Of a DNA stretch of 10,522 nt, positions 1 to 6,806 are shown one piece after another. The notes below the pieces were generated by a model that searched no databases, was not told where the DNA came from, and was given only the letters and a program-made list of their open reading frames with translations. Position numbers and translations under genes: made by a program. Numbering within the stretch: position 1 is the first letter of the stretch; each line of letters begins with the position of its first letter. Origin of the DNA: JBDHRG01 sp039807445 (lineage in GTDB: Bacteria; Pseudomonadota; Gammaproteobacteria; Competibacterales; Competibacteraceae); contig JBDHRG010000132.1 of NCBI GenBank assembly GCA_039807445.1, positions 1 to 10,522 of the forward strand. Direction: 5' to 3'.

Positions 1-20
1 CACCCCCCTCGCTCCGCCGC

Positions 21-50
21 AATACGCACAAAATTCCTGGAATCCGTATT
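21..50. other. Imperfect inverted repeat at the 3' end of the 49-330 gene
   Basis: AATACG (21-26) and CGTATT (45-50) are perfect complements. They enclose a second small complementarity (ATTCC/GGAAT around 33-42). The structure overlaps the stop codon of the minus-strand gene. There is no T-run after it on the minus strand, so a rho-independent terminator is not well supported. It may be a 3' mRNA structure. Confidence 0.3.
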
Positions 51-330
51 ACGCCTTCTTCTGCTCGTTCTCCAGCGCCTTGTCGGTGATCGCCTTGTAC
101 AGGCTCGCCATGCGCCCCACCAGCTCATGGTATTCGGGGTGCCGCTCCACCAGCGCCCGCGAGCTGTTGACGTCGGCGAACACCTGCTCGAGGAAGGCGA
201 TGTCGAACTCGTCGAGCACCTCGCCCCGATCGACCCGCTCCTTCAGCGCCAGCGCCCGCGGCAGCCGCTGTTGCTCCAGCCGCTCCAGCAGCACCGTGAC
301 CACACCGAGATCCTGCGATGATTCAGTCAT
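49..330 (-). CDS. Small hypothetical protein, 93 aa, acidic, helical
   Basis: The reading frame starts at an ATG (complement of 328-330) preceded by a good Shine-Dalgarno on the minus strand (GGAGAG, about 6 bases upstream) and stops at TAA. The 93-residue product has no signal peptide, membrane segment or cysteine. It is rich in Leu, Glu and Lys and looks all-helical, with a Leu/Arg-rich N-terminal helix (LLERLEQQRLPRAL) and a short KALENEQKKA tail. The style is that of a conserved cytoplasmic hypothetical protein of betaproteobacteria, but I cannot name a family or function. It is divergent from the gene at 504, so the 173-base spacer between them should hold both promoters. The frame is supported by its RBS and coherent composition; overlapping + strand frames read as low-complexity Arg/Ser. 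Confidence 0.8.
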   Translation of the reverse strand: MTESSQDLGVVTVLLERLEQQRLPRALALKERVDRGEVLDEFDIAFLEQVFADVNSSRALVERHPEYHELVGRMASLYKAITDKALENEQKKA

Positions 331-387
331 AGAGCTCTCTCCGAAACGCCGTCTCGCCGCCCGTGCTCGCGGCGCCCCGACAGTCTA

Positions 388-412
388 GCCGTACAGCCCT
401 GGCCGTACAGCC
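388..412. repeat. Two 11-bp direct repeats in the divergent spacer
   Basis: GCCGTACAGCC occurs at 388-398 and again at 402-412, 14 bases start to start. It lies in the 331-503 spacer between the divergent hypothetical genes, upstream of the gene at 504. Spaced copies in a divergent promoter region could be a regulator site, but no known operator is recognised. The rest of this spacer shows no clear sigma-70 promoter; a weak -10-like TAAACT lies near 452. Confidence 0.4.
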
Positions 413-503
413 GGGATTTCAGCGTGCCTGGCGGCTAGGCGGCGCGGGCTCTAAACTGCGATGTCGGCACGCGCCACCGGACGAATCACGTGGGGGAGGG
501 GCG

Positions 504-1493
504 ATGGGATTGCTCGCGAGGCTCGCCGGATGGTTGCGCCCGGACCCCCTGCCGGAGGCGGCGGCCGACGCGATCGAGACGCTGATCGATGCCGTCGACC
601 CGCGGCTGCGGCTGGTGCCCGGCTACCGCCAGCAGCTGGCGCCGGCGATGACCCACGCGCTCGCCTACATCGACGCCCTGCTCGCGCGCATCCCCGGCCC
701 GCTCGAGTGCAGCCGCGAAGCCTGGGGCAGCGATCCGCGCGTGCACGCCCTGTTCGGCTCGGCCGACGAGCTCGAGCTGGCCTTCAGCCTCGATCGCGGC
801 TTGCGCGTCTGGTTCGCCGTGCCGCCCGGCAGCCTCGCCGATGCGGCGTACGTGCTGCTCGCGCGCCGGCGCTGCGAGCGCGAGGTGTTCGGTGTGGCGC
901 TCGAGGGCGGGGTGATGCGCCGCGACGTGCCGCAGGTGACGGTCGGCTTCGAGGGCTTTTACCTGCTCGAGCCGGCGGCCGACGCCGAGGCGGTGCGCAC
1001 CGGGCTGCGCTGGCGCCTGCTGCAGGGCTACGCCGCGCGTGCGCTCGAGCGCATCCAGGCGGTGCAGGCGCGCCATGAAGCGCTCGGCCTCGAGCGCAGC
1101 CGCCTCCTGGCCAAGCGCAAGGCGCTCGAGGTCGCGCGACGCGGCCTGGACTTCGGCGAAGACAGCGAAGCCAGGCTCGCAGCCGTAGCCGCCAGCCTCG
1201 CCGACACCGAGCGCCAGCAGCGCGAACTGGTCGCCGAGCAGGCGCTCGAGCGCTACCTCGAGCAGCTCGCCGGCATCCTGGCCGGCGCCGGCGCGGACGG
1301 CGTGCAGCAGCTCGCGGCGGTGAGCCTGCGCATCGACCGCCTCGGCGTGCGCCAGGATGCCCCCGACGTCGAGGCCGACACGCTCGAGTTCGCCGACTTC
1401 ACGGCGCGCGACGGCGCGGTGTGGACGGTATTGCTGGTGCGCTATCCGCGTGCGGCCATGCTGGCGCCCGAGCGCGTCCAGCGTCAGCCGTAG
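504..1493 (+). CDS. Hypothetical protein, 329 aa, with central coiled coil
   Basis: The ATG at 504 follows a purine-rich Shine-Dalgarno (GGGGAGGGG, 493-501). The frame is open upstream to 363, but that part reads as Arg/Pro-rich noncoding sequence, so the 504 start is preferred. The N-terminus (MGLLARLAGWLRPDPLPEAA) is an amphipathic helix, not a clear signal peptide. Residues of roughly 70-165 look alpha/beta, with segments such as VWFAVPPGSLADAAYVLLARR. Residues of roughly 175-265 are a long charged helix or coiled coil rich in Ala, Leu, Glu and Arg. The C-terminus has short strand-like segments (VWTVLLVRYPRAAML). There are no catalytic motifs I recognise. The gene stands alone between a divergent gene and the arc operon, and a 229-base spacer separates it from arcD. 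Function unknown; a cytoplasmic or membrane-associated structural role is possible but unproven. Confidence 0.8.
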   Translation: MGLLARLAGWLRPDPLPEAAADAIETLIDAVDPRLRLVPGYRQQLAPAMTHALAYIDALLARIPGPLECSREAWGSDPRVHALFGSADELELAFSLDRGLRVWFAVPPGSLADAAYVLLARRRCEREVFGVALEGGVMRRDVPQVTVGFEGFYLLEPAADAEAVRTGLRWRLLQGYAARALERIQAVQARHEALGLERSRLLAKRKALEVARRGLDFGEDSEARLAAVAASLADTERQQRELVAEQALERYLEQLAGILAGAGADGVQQLAAVSLRIDRLGVRQDAPDVEADTLEFADFTARDGAVWTVLLVRYPRAAMLAPERVQRQP

Positions 1494-1522
1494 CCGCGGC
1501 GCACCCTGGATTGCAGACCGTA

Positions 1523-1534
1523 CCTCGATCGAGG
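1523..1534. promoter_or_regulatory. 12-bp perfect palindrome in the arc leader
   Basis: CCTCGATCGAGG is self-complementary and lies 30 bases after the upstream gene and about 190 bases before arcD. It could be a dimeric regulator site, but short palindromes made of TCGA/CGATCG are common in GC-rich genomes, so this is weak. Confidence 0.2.
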
Positions 1535-1631
1535 GTGATCGGCGGGATGTTCCGGAGGCGCTCGAACGCCCGGAACGCCTGTCGATCCGGAGCCCGGGGG
1601 GAGCGCCACCCGACAGCGATACCCCCTGCGA

Positions 1632-1663
1632 GGCATCCGGCTGTGGCAAGCCGCTCGGATGCC
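1632..1663 (+). promoter_or_regulatory. Stem-loop upstream of arcD
   Basis: GGCATCCG (1632-1639) pairs perfectly with CGGATGCC (1656-1663), and an inner GCT/AGC pairing shortens the loop. It is followed at once by a second inverted repeat, CCTTG (1669-1673) with CAAGG (1680-1684). No T-run follows, so a terminator of the upstream gene is unlikely. The position, 60 bases before the arcD start, fits an operator or a leader-RNA structure of the arc operon. No TTGAT-N4-ATCAA ANR/FNR box is recognisable in the 1494-1722 spacer; only a TTGAT half-site at 1671-1675 is present. Confidence 0.4.
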
Positions 1664-1722
1664 GTCTACCTTGATCCGGCAAGGGGCGCGTCTGGCGCGG
1701 GTCGAAGGCGAGGGGGGATGTC

Positions 1723-3165
1723 ATGTCGACGAGTGCCGAGGCCGCGGCGAAAGCCCACGCGAAGCTGAAGCTGGCGGCGCTGACGGCGCTGGTGGTCGGC
1801 TCGATGATCGGCGGGGGCATCTTCAGCCTGCCGCAGAACGTCGCCGCTTCCTCGGGCGCCGGTGCGATGCTGATCGGCTGGGCCATCACCGCCTTCGGCA
1901 TGCTGATGCTGGCCTTCGTGTTCCAGACGCTCGCCAACCGCAGGCCCGACATCGACGGCGGCGTCTACGGCTACGCGCGCACCGGCTTCGGCGACTTCAT
2001 GGGCTTCAACACCGCCTGGGGCTACTGGATCAGCGCCTGGCTGGGCAACGTCTCGTACATGGTGGTGCTGTTCTCGGCGCTGTCGTACTTCTTCCCGATC
2101 TTCGGCGAGGGCAACACGCTGGCGGCGGTGGTCTGCGCCTCGGCGCTGCTCTGGGGGCTGCACTTCCTGATCCTGCGCGGCGTGCAGGGCGCGGCCTTCA
2201 TCAACACGCTGACCACGATCGCCAAGCTGGTGCCGCTCGCGATCTTCGTCGTGCTGGTGGCGCTGGTGTTCAGGCTCGATCAGTTCAGGATGGATTTCTG
2301 GGGTTCGCCGACGCTCGGCTCGGTGCTCGATCAGGTCAAGGGCATGATGCTGGTGACGGTGTGGGTGTTCATCGGCATCGAGGGCGCCAGCATCTACTCA
2401 TCGCGCGCCGAGAGCATGCGCGACGTGGGCCGTGCCACCGTGATCGGCTTCTTCATCACGCTGGCGCTCTTGGTGGCAGTGTCGGTGCTGGCGATGGGCA
2501 TCCTCGGCCAGGCCGAACTCGCGCAGTTGAAGAACCCGTCGATGGCCGGCGTGCTCGCGAAGGTCGTCGGGCCCTGGGGCGCGGCGCTGATCAACATCGG
2601 TCTGGTGATCTCGGTCGGCGGAGCGCTGCTCGCCTGGACGCTGCTCGCCGCCGAGCTGCCCTATCTCGGTGCGAAGGACGGCACTTTCCCGACGGCGATC
2701 GCACGCGAGAACGCCAGGCACGCACCGGCCGCGGCGCTGTGGCTGACCAACGGCCTGATACAGCTGTTCCTGATCATCACGCTGTTCGCGCAGGGCACCT
2801 ACCTGGCGCTGCTGTCGCTCGCGACCTCGATGATCCTGGTGCCCTACCTGCTGTCGGCCGGCTACGCGCTGCTGCTCGCCTGGCGCGGCGAAACCTACGC
2901 GGACGATCCGGCCGCGCGCAACAGGGATCTGCTGATCGCGATGGTCGCGACGCTGTACGGCGTGTGGCTGCTGTACGCCGCCGGGCTGCAGTACCTGCTG
3001 CTGTCGGCGCTGCTGTATTTCCCCGGCGTGTTCTTCTTCGTCAAGGCCCGGCGCGAGGCGAACGCGCGGGTCTTCGAACCGTTCGAGATCGCCATTTTCG
3101 CGGCGCAGATCCTCGCCGTGCTGATCGCCGCCTACGCGCTCTACACCGGCGGCCTGACGCTCTGA
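1723..3165 (+). CDS. arcD: Arginine/ornithine antiporter ArcD
   Basis: This is an inner-membrane APC-superfamily exchanger that imports arginine and exports ornithine for the arginine deiminase pathway without net energy cost. The 480-residue length matches Pseudomonas-type ArcD (about 480). The ATG at 1723 follows an AGGGGGG Shine-Dalgarno at 1711-1717; another ATG at 1718 is out of frame and too close to it. A short hydrophilic N-terminus leads into TM1 with the family's substrate-binding break GSMIGGGIFSLP (residues about 26-37). Around a dozen hydrophobic segments follow, and the cytoplasmic motif ESMRDVGRATVIGF after the EGASIYSSRA segment is typical of the basic amino acid/polyamine antiporter family. 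It is first in an arcD-arcA-arcB-arcC order and 69 bases before arcA. The linkage to complete arcABC makes ArcD much more likely than a lysine or agmatine exchanger of the same family. Confidence 0.95.
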   Translation: MSTSAEAAAKAHAKLKLAALTALVVGSMIGGGIFSLPQNVAASSGAGAMLIGWAITAFGMLMLAFVFQTLANRRPDIDGGVYGYARTGFGDFMGFNTAWGYWISAWLGNVSYMVVLFSALSYFFPIFGEGNTLAAVVCASALLWGLHFLILRGVQGAAFINTLTTIAKLVPLAIFVVLVALVFRLDQFRMDFWGSPTLGSVLDQVKGMMLVTVWVFIGIEGASIYSSRAESMRDVGRATVIGFFITLALLVAVSVLAMGILGQAELAQLKNPSMAGVLAKVVGPWGAALINIGLVISVGGALLAWTLLAAELPYLGAKDGTFPTAIARENARHAPAAALWLTNGLIQLFLIITLFAQGTYLALLSLATSMILVPYLLSAGYALLLAWRGETYADDPAARNRDLLIAMVATLYGVWLLYAAGLQYLLLSALLYFPGVFFFVKARREANARVFEPFEIAIFAAQILAVLIAAYALYTGGLTL

Positions 3166-3169
3166 AGAC

Positions 3170-3192
3170 CCGCGGCCGGGGAGCCCCCGCGG
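3170..3192 (+). other. Stem-loop in the arcD-arcA spacer
   Basis: CCGCGG at 3170-3175 and CCGCGG at 3187-3192 are complementary, and the inner GGGG/CCCC runs also pair, giving a strong GC hairpin with a small bulge just after the arcD stop. No T-run follows. In Pseudomonas aeruginosa the arcDABC transcript is processed into segments; a processing or stability role here is inferred by analogy only. Confidence 0.4.
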
Positions 3193-3219
3193 CGTTCGCA
3201 TCGATCGATCCCGAGATCC

Positions 3220-3226
3220 AGGAGGT
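3220..3226 (+). promoter_or_regulatory. Near-consensus ribosome binding site of arcA
   Basis: AGGAGGT ends 8 bases before the arcA ATG. It is the strongest Shine-Dalgarno in the operon, suggesting high translation of arginine deiminase relative to its neighbours. Confidence 0.7.
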
Positions 3227-3234
3227 ACGCGACC

Positions 3235-4470
3235 ATGACGGCATTCGGCGCCTATTCCGAGGTGGGCAAATTGCGCAGGGTGATGGTGTGCAGTCCGGGG
3301 CTGGCGCATCTGCGCCTGACGCCCTCGAATTGCGACGAGCTCCTGTACGACGACGTGATCTGGGTGCACCAGGCCAAGCGTGACCACTTCGATTTCGTCA
3401 CCAAGATGCAGGAGCGCGGCGTCGAGGTGCTCGAGATGCACGCCCTGCTCGCCCGGACGCTCGAAGACCCGGCGGCGCGCGCCTGGGTCCTCGATCGCAA
3501 GGTCACGCCGGGCACCGTCGGCCTGGGGCTGGTCGATACGGTCCGTGCCTGGCTCGAGGGCCTGCCGGCCGAGCAGCTCGCCGAGCTCCTGATCGGCGGG
3601 GTGTCGGGAAGCGACCTGCCCGAGGGCGACGAGATGGTGCGGATGTTCCGCGACTACCTCGGCCGCTCGAGCTTCGTGCTGCCGCCGCTGCCGAACACGC
3701 TGTTCACCCGCGACACCACCTGCTGGATCTTCGGCGGCGTGACGCTGAACCCGATGTACTGGCCGGCCCGGCGCCAGGAAACCCTGCTCGCCACGGCGAT
3801 CTACCGGTTCCACCCGGACTTCGCCGGCGCCGACTTCGAGGTCTGGTTCGGCGACCCCGACCGCGACCACGGCATGGCGACGCTCGAGGGGGGCGACGTG
3901 ATGCCGCTCGGCAAGGGCGTGGTGCTGATCGGCATGGGCGAGCGCAGCTCGCGCCAGGCGATCGGCCAGGTGGCGAAGGCGCTGTTCGAGGCAGGCGCCG
4001 CCGAGCGCGTCATCGTCGCCGGCATGCCCAGGTCGCGCGCCGCGATGCACCTCGACACCGTGTTCACCTTCTGCGACCGCGATCTGGTGACGGTCTTCCC
4101 CGAAGTCGTCGACCGGATCGTGGCCTTCTCGCTGCGCCCGGGTGGCGGTCCCGGCGGCATCGACATCCGCCGTGAAGACAAGCCCTTCGTCGAGGTGGTC
4201 GCCGAGGCGCTGGGGCTGAAGACCCTGCGCGTGGTGCAGACCGCCGGCGACTCCTACGAGCAGGAGCGCGAGCAGTGGGACGACGGCAACAACGTCGTCG
4301 CGCTCGAGCCGGGCGTGGTCATCGCCTACGACCGCAACACCTACACCAACACCCGGCTGCGCAAGGCCGGCGTCGAGGTGATCACGATCACCGCAGCCGA
4401 ACTCGGCCGCGGTCGCGGCGGCGGCCACTGCATGACCTGCCCGATCCTGCGCGATCCGGTGGATTACTGA
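3235..4470 (+). CDS. arcA: Arginine deiminase ArcA
   Basis: This cytoplasmic guanidino-group-modifying enzyme hydrolyses L-arginine to citrulline and ammonia, the first step of the pathway. The 411 residues compare well with about 410-418 in the family. Every catalytic element is visible. FTRD has Asp160, EGGD starts at Glu218, HLDT gives His272 and Asp274, and GGGHCMTCP near the C-terminus carries the nucleophile Cys399. These correspond to D166, E224, H278, D280 and C406 of the P. aeruginosa enzyme with a constant small offset, so the protein should be active. The N-terminal GAYSEVGKLRRVMVCSPG and the NNVVALEPGVVIAYDRNT strand are also family hallmarks. The ATG has a near-consensus RBS at 3220-3226. 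arcB starts 33 bases downstream, consistent with one transcript. Confidence 0.97.
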   Translation: MTAFGAYSEVGKLRRVMVCSPGLAHLRLTPSNCDELLYDDVIWVHQAKRDHFDFVTKMQERGVEVLEMHALLARTLEDPAARAWVLDRKVTPGTVGLGLVDTVRAWLEGLPAEQLAELLIGGVSGSDLPEGDEMVRMFRDYLGRSSFVLPPLPNTLFTRDTTCWIFGGVTLNPMYWPARRQETLLATAIYRFHPDFAGADFEVWFGDPDRDHGMATLEGGDVMPLGKGVVLIGMGERSSRQAIGQVAKALFEAGAAERVIVAGMPRSRAAMHLDTVFTFCDRDLVTVFPEVVDRIVAFSLRPGGGPGGIDIRREDKPFVEVVAEALGLKTLRVVQTAGDSYEQEREQWDDGNNVVALEPGVVIAYDRNTYTNTRLRKAGVEVITITAAELGRGRGGGHCMTCPILRDPVDY

Positions 4471-4503
4471 GCATCCCGCCGACCTCGATCCGGAGACACG
4501 ACC

Positions 4504-5514
4504 ATGGCGTTCAACCTTCGCAACCGCAGCCTGCTGACGATGCTCGACTTCACCCCGCGCGAGCTGCGCTACCTGCTCGACCTGTCACGCGACCTCAAGC
4601 GCGCCAAGTACGCCGGCACCGAGCAGAAGCACCTGCGCGACAAGAACATCGCGCTGATCTTCGAGAAGACCTCGACCCGCACCCGCTGCGCCTTCGAGGT
4701 CGCCGCGCACGACCAGGGCGCGCACGTCACCTACATCGACCCGGCGGGTTCGCAGATCGGCCACAAGGAGACGATGAAGGACACCGCGCGCGTGCTCGGG
4801 CGCATGTTCGACGCGATCGAGTACCGCGGCTTCAGCCAGGACGTGGTCGAGGACCTGGCGAAGTACGCCGGCGTGCCGGTCTACAACGGCCTGACCGACG
4901 AGTACCACCCGACGCAGATGCTCGCCGATGTGCTGACCATGCGCGAACACAGCGACAAGCCGCTGCACGACATCGCCTACGCCTACCTCGGCGATGCGCG
5001 CTTCAACATGGGCAATTCGCTGCTGGTGATCGGCTGCCAGCTCGGCATGGACGTGCGCATCGGTGCGCCGAAGGAACTGTGGCCGCACGCCGAGCTGGTC
5101 GAGGAGTGCCGCCGCATCGCCGGGCAGACCGGCGCGCGGATGACGCTGACCGACGATCCGAAGGCGGCGGTCAAGGGCGTCGACTTCATCCATACCGACA
5201 TCTGGGTGTCGATGGGCGAGCCCTTCGAGAAGTGGGGCGAACGCATCGCGCTGTTGCTGCCGTTCCAGGTCGACGAGGCGATGATCGCGGCTGCGGAGAA
5301 CCCGCGGGTCAGGTTCATGCACTGCCTGCCGTCGTTCCACAACAGCGACACCAAGGTCGGCCAGCAGGTGTCGGCGCAGTACCCGCATCTGGCCAACGGC
5401 ATCGAGGTCACCGACGCGGTGTTCGAATCCGAGCGCTCGATCGTGTTCGAGCAGGCCGAGAACCGCATGCACACGATCAAGGCGATCATGGTCGCCACGC
5501 TGGCCGACCTCTGA
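4504..5514 (+). CDS. arcB: Catabolic ornithine carbamoyltransferase ArcB
   Basis: This is the second enzyme of the pathway, working in the citrulline-phosphorolysis direction to give ornithine and carbamoyl phosphate in the cytoplasm. It has 336 residues, the same length as the P. aeruginosa catabolic enzyme. The carbamoyl phosphate site is STRTR at residues 57-61, followed by HPTQMLAD from His135. The ornithine side has the mobile-loop SMG at 236-238 with Asp232 just before it, and FMHCLP with His273-Cys274-Leu275-Pro276. The start ATG follows GGAG at 4491-4494. The role is assigned as catabolic (ArcB) rather than anabolic (ArgF) because it sits between arcA and arcC and resembles the long catabolic form. 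Sequence alone does not prove the strong cooperativity of the Pseudomonas enzyme. An 84-base spacer with a strong hairpin separates it from arcC. Confidence 0.96.
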   Translation: MAFNLRNRSLLTMLDFTPRELRYLLDLSRDLKRAKYAGTEQKHLRDKNIALIFEKTSTRTRCAFEVAAHDQGAHVTYIDPAGSQIGHKETMKDTARVLGRMFDAIEYRGFSQDVVEDLAKYAGVPVYNGLTDEYHPTQMLADVLTMREHSDKPLHDIAYAYLGDARFNMGNSLLVIGCQLGMDVRIGAPKELWPHAELVEECRRIAGQTGARMTLTDDPKAAVKGVDFIHTDIWVSMGEPFEKWGERIALLLPFQVDEAMIAAAENPRVRFMHCLPSFHNSDTKVGQQVSAQYPHLANGIEVTDAVFESERSIVFEQAENRMHTIKAIMVATLADL

Positions 5515-5559
5515 ACGCACCGGCGGCGCCTGGCGTCCCGGCAGCGGCCTTCCGATCTC

Positions 5560-5581
5560 GGGTGCCGCGCACGCGGCACCC
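5560..5581 (+). promoter_or_regulatory. Perfect 10-bp stem-loop just before the arcC ribosome binding site
   Basis: GGGTGCCGCG (5560-5569) pairs perfectly with CGCGGCACCC (5572-5581) around a 2-base CA turn; in RNA the inner pairs would open to a slightly larger loop. It ends 5 bases before the GAGG of the arcC Shine-Dalgarno (5587-5590). No T-run follows, so it is not a standard terminator. It may be a processing or stability element, or affect ribosome access to arcC. Confidence 0.6.
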
Positions 5582-5598
5582 CGCACGAGGTGAACATC

Positions 5599-6534
5599 AT
5601 GCGTGTCGTCGTGGCTTTGGGCGGCAACGCCCTGTTGCGCCGCGGTCAGCCGCTGACCGCGGACAACCAGCGCGCCAACGTTCGCACCGCCGCGGAGCAG
5701 CTCGCCAAGATCCACCGCGCCGGCCACCAGCTGGTGATCGCGCACGGCAACGGGCCGCAGGTCGGGCTGCTGGCGCTGCAGAACGCCGCCTACGCCAAGG
5801 TCGATCCCTACCCGCTCGACGTGCTCGGCGCCGAAACCGAGGGCATGATCGGCTACATGATCGAGCAGGAGCTGGGGAACCTGGTGCCCTTCGAGGTGCC
5901 GTTCGCGACCATCCTGACCATGGTCGAGGTCGACCGCGACGACCCTGCCTTCGGGAACCCGAGCAAGCCGGTGGGGCCGGTCTATTCGAAGGCGGACGCC
6001 GAGCGCCTCGCCGCTGACAAGGGCTGGGCGATCGCGCCCGACGGCGAGTACTACCGCCGCGTCGTGCCTTCACCCAGGCCCAGGCGCATCTTCGAGATCC
6101 GCCCGATCCAGTGGCTGCTCGACAAGGGCACCATCGTCATCGCCGCCGGCGGCGGCGGCATTCCGACCGTGTACGACGAGTCCGGCAGGATCCTCGGCGG
6201 CATGGAGGCGGTAATCGACAAGGACCTGTGCTCTTCGCTGCTGGCGCGCGAGCTCGGCGCCGAGCTGCTGCTGATCGCCACCGACGTCGACGCCGTCTAC
6301 CTCGACTGGGGCGAACCGACGCAGAAGGCCATCCGCTCGATCACCCCCGACGCACTCGAGGCCTACCGCTTCGCCCAGGGCTCGATGGGGCCCAAGGTGC
6401 AGGCCGCCTGCGAATTCGCCCGCCTCAGCGGCAAGACCGCGGTGATCGGCTCGCTCGACCAGATCGACGCGATCATGGCGGGCAGCGCCGGAACGACGGT
6501 CAGCCGCGACGCCGGGCAGACGCGCTGGCACTGA
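5599..6534 (+). CDS. arcC: Carbamate kinase ArcC
   Basis: This is the last step of the pathway: carbamoyl phosphate plus ADP gives ATP and carbamate, which decays to ammonia and CO2. The 311 residues match the family (about 300-314). It is an amino acid kinase fold protein with the N-terminal ALGGNALLRRGQ (Gly8-Gly9-Asn10), HGNGPQVG (49-56), AGGGGIP (183-189), the IDKD segment (206-209), TDVDAVY (228-234) and GSMGPKV (261-267). The ATG at 5599 is chosen because GAGG (5587-5590) lies 8 bases upstream. An in-frame GTG at 5590 would add MNI but overlaps that Shine-Dalgarno. It is the last intact arc gene; a disrupted small reading frame follows. A regulatory role beyond ATP formation is not suggested. 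Confidence 0.95.
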   Translation: MRVVVALGGNALLRRGQPLTADNQRANVRTAAEQLAKIHRAGHQLVIAHGNGPQVGLLALQNAAYAKVDPYPLDVLGAETEGMIGYMIEQELGNLVPFEVPFATILTMVEVDRDDPAFGNPSKPVGPVYSKADAERLAADKGWAIAPDGEYYRRVVPSPRPRRIFEIRPIQWLLDKGTIVIAAGGGGIPTVYDESGRILGGMEAVIDKDLCSSLLARELGAELLLIATDVDAVYLDWGEPTQKAIRSITPDALEAYRFAQGSMGPKVQAACEFARLSGKTAVIGSLDQIDAIMAGSAGTTVSRDAGQTRWH

Positions 6535-6587
6535 GCCTCGGCCCGAAACCCGCCCGGATCGGCACCGCGGTGAGCACCAGGCGCAGG

Positions 6588-6766
6588 ATGGGGCTCGGCA
6601 TGGCGACGATTGCCTGTGGGCCATCTTCGGTTCGGATGCCCGGCTGGTGCGCGACGCCCTGGTGACGACGCTGGTGACCGTGGTGTTCTACCCCTTCTTC
6701 ATCCGCTCGATGAAGACGGCGGCCGAGCGCAAGCGCTTCGAGGCGCTGATGGCGGAGAATCCGTGA
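6588..6766 (+). pseudogene. Frameshifted small membrane-protein gene (about 59 aa if repaired)
   Basis: From the ATG at 6588 (weak AGG at 6579-6581) the frame reads MGLGMATIA and then degenerates to a stop at 6665. One frame over, from about 6614 to the TGA at 6764-6766, the sequence reads like a real protein: LWAIFGSDARLVRDAL, a hydrophobic segment LVTTLVTVVFYPFFI, then a basic amphipathic tail (RSMKTAAERKRFEAL, MAENP). Restoring one C in the CC of 6613-6614 joins the frames as MATIALWAIFG. The repaired product would be a single-span or hairpin membrane protein with a charged tail. Alternative starts are GTG 6570 and ATG 6600. The family is unknown. The defect could be a true mutation, a sequencing error, or a remnant of a larger lost gene. 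It lies 53 bases after arcC and may once have been co-transcribed with it. Confidence 0.5.
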
Positions 6767-6775
6767 TACCCGGGG

Positions 6776-6795
6776 TCGAACGATTCGCCGTTCGA
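6776..6795 (+). promoter_or_regulatory. Inverted repeat overlapping the porin Shine-Dalgarno
   Basis: TCGAACG (6776-6782) and CGTTCGA (6789-6795) form a perfect 7-bp stem with a 6-base loop. The right arm ends in the first bases of GAAGGAG (6794-6800), the ribosome binding site for the GTG at 6807. It may be a regulator site or an RNA hairpin affecting porin translation. Confidence 0.45.
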
Positions 6796-6806
6796 AGGAG
6801 ACCAGA

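Noticed and set aside
1669..1684. Possible ANR/FNR box at TTGAT in the arc leader
   Set aside because: The second half-site does not match ATCAA at the required spacing; the symmetry present is CCTTG/CAAGG with a 6-base spacer, which is a different site.
3170..3192. Rho-independent terminator between arcD and arcA
   Set aside because: The hairpin is strong but has no following T-run, and arcA needs to be transcribed with arcD in the usual operon arrangement.
1659..3383. Long + strand frame overlapping arcD
   Set aside because: It is an out-of-frame reading of arcD; the product is Arg/Gly/Ala-rich and lacks coherent segments, while the arcD frame gives a complete transporter.
2398..4428. Very long minus-strand open frame (676 codons) opposite arcD/arcA
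   Set aside because: It mirrors two well-identified genes, its product is His/Arg/Gln-rich without domains, and long antisense frames are expected in GC-rich coding DNA.
5590..5592. GTG start for arcC
   Set aside because: It overlaps the GAGG that serves as Shine-Dalgarno for the ATG at 5599, and family members begin close to the VVVALGGNAL strand.
4275..6017. Long + strand frame across arcA, arcB and arcC
   Set aside because: It is a shifted reading of three genes whose correct frames contain all catalytic motifs.
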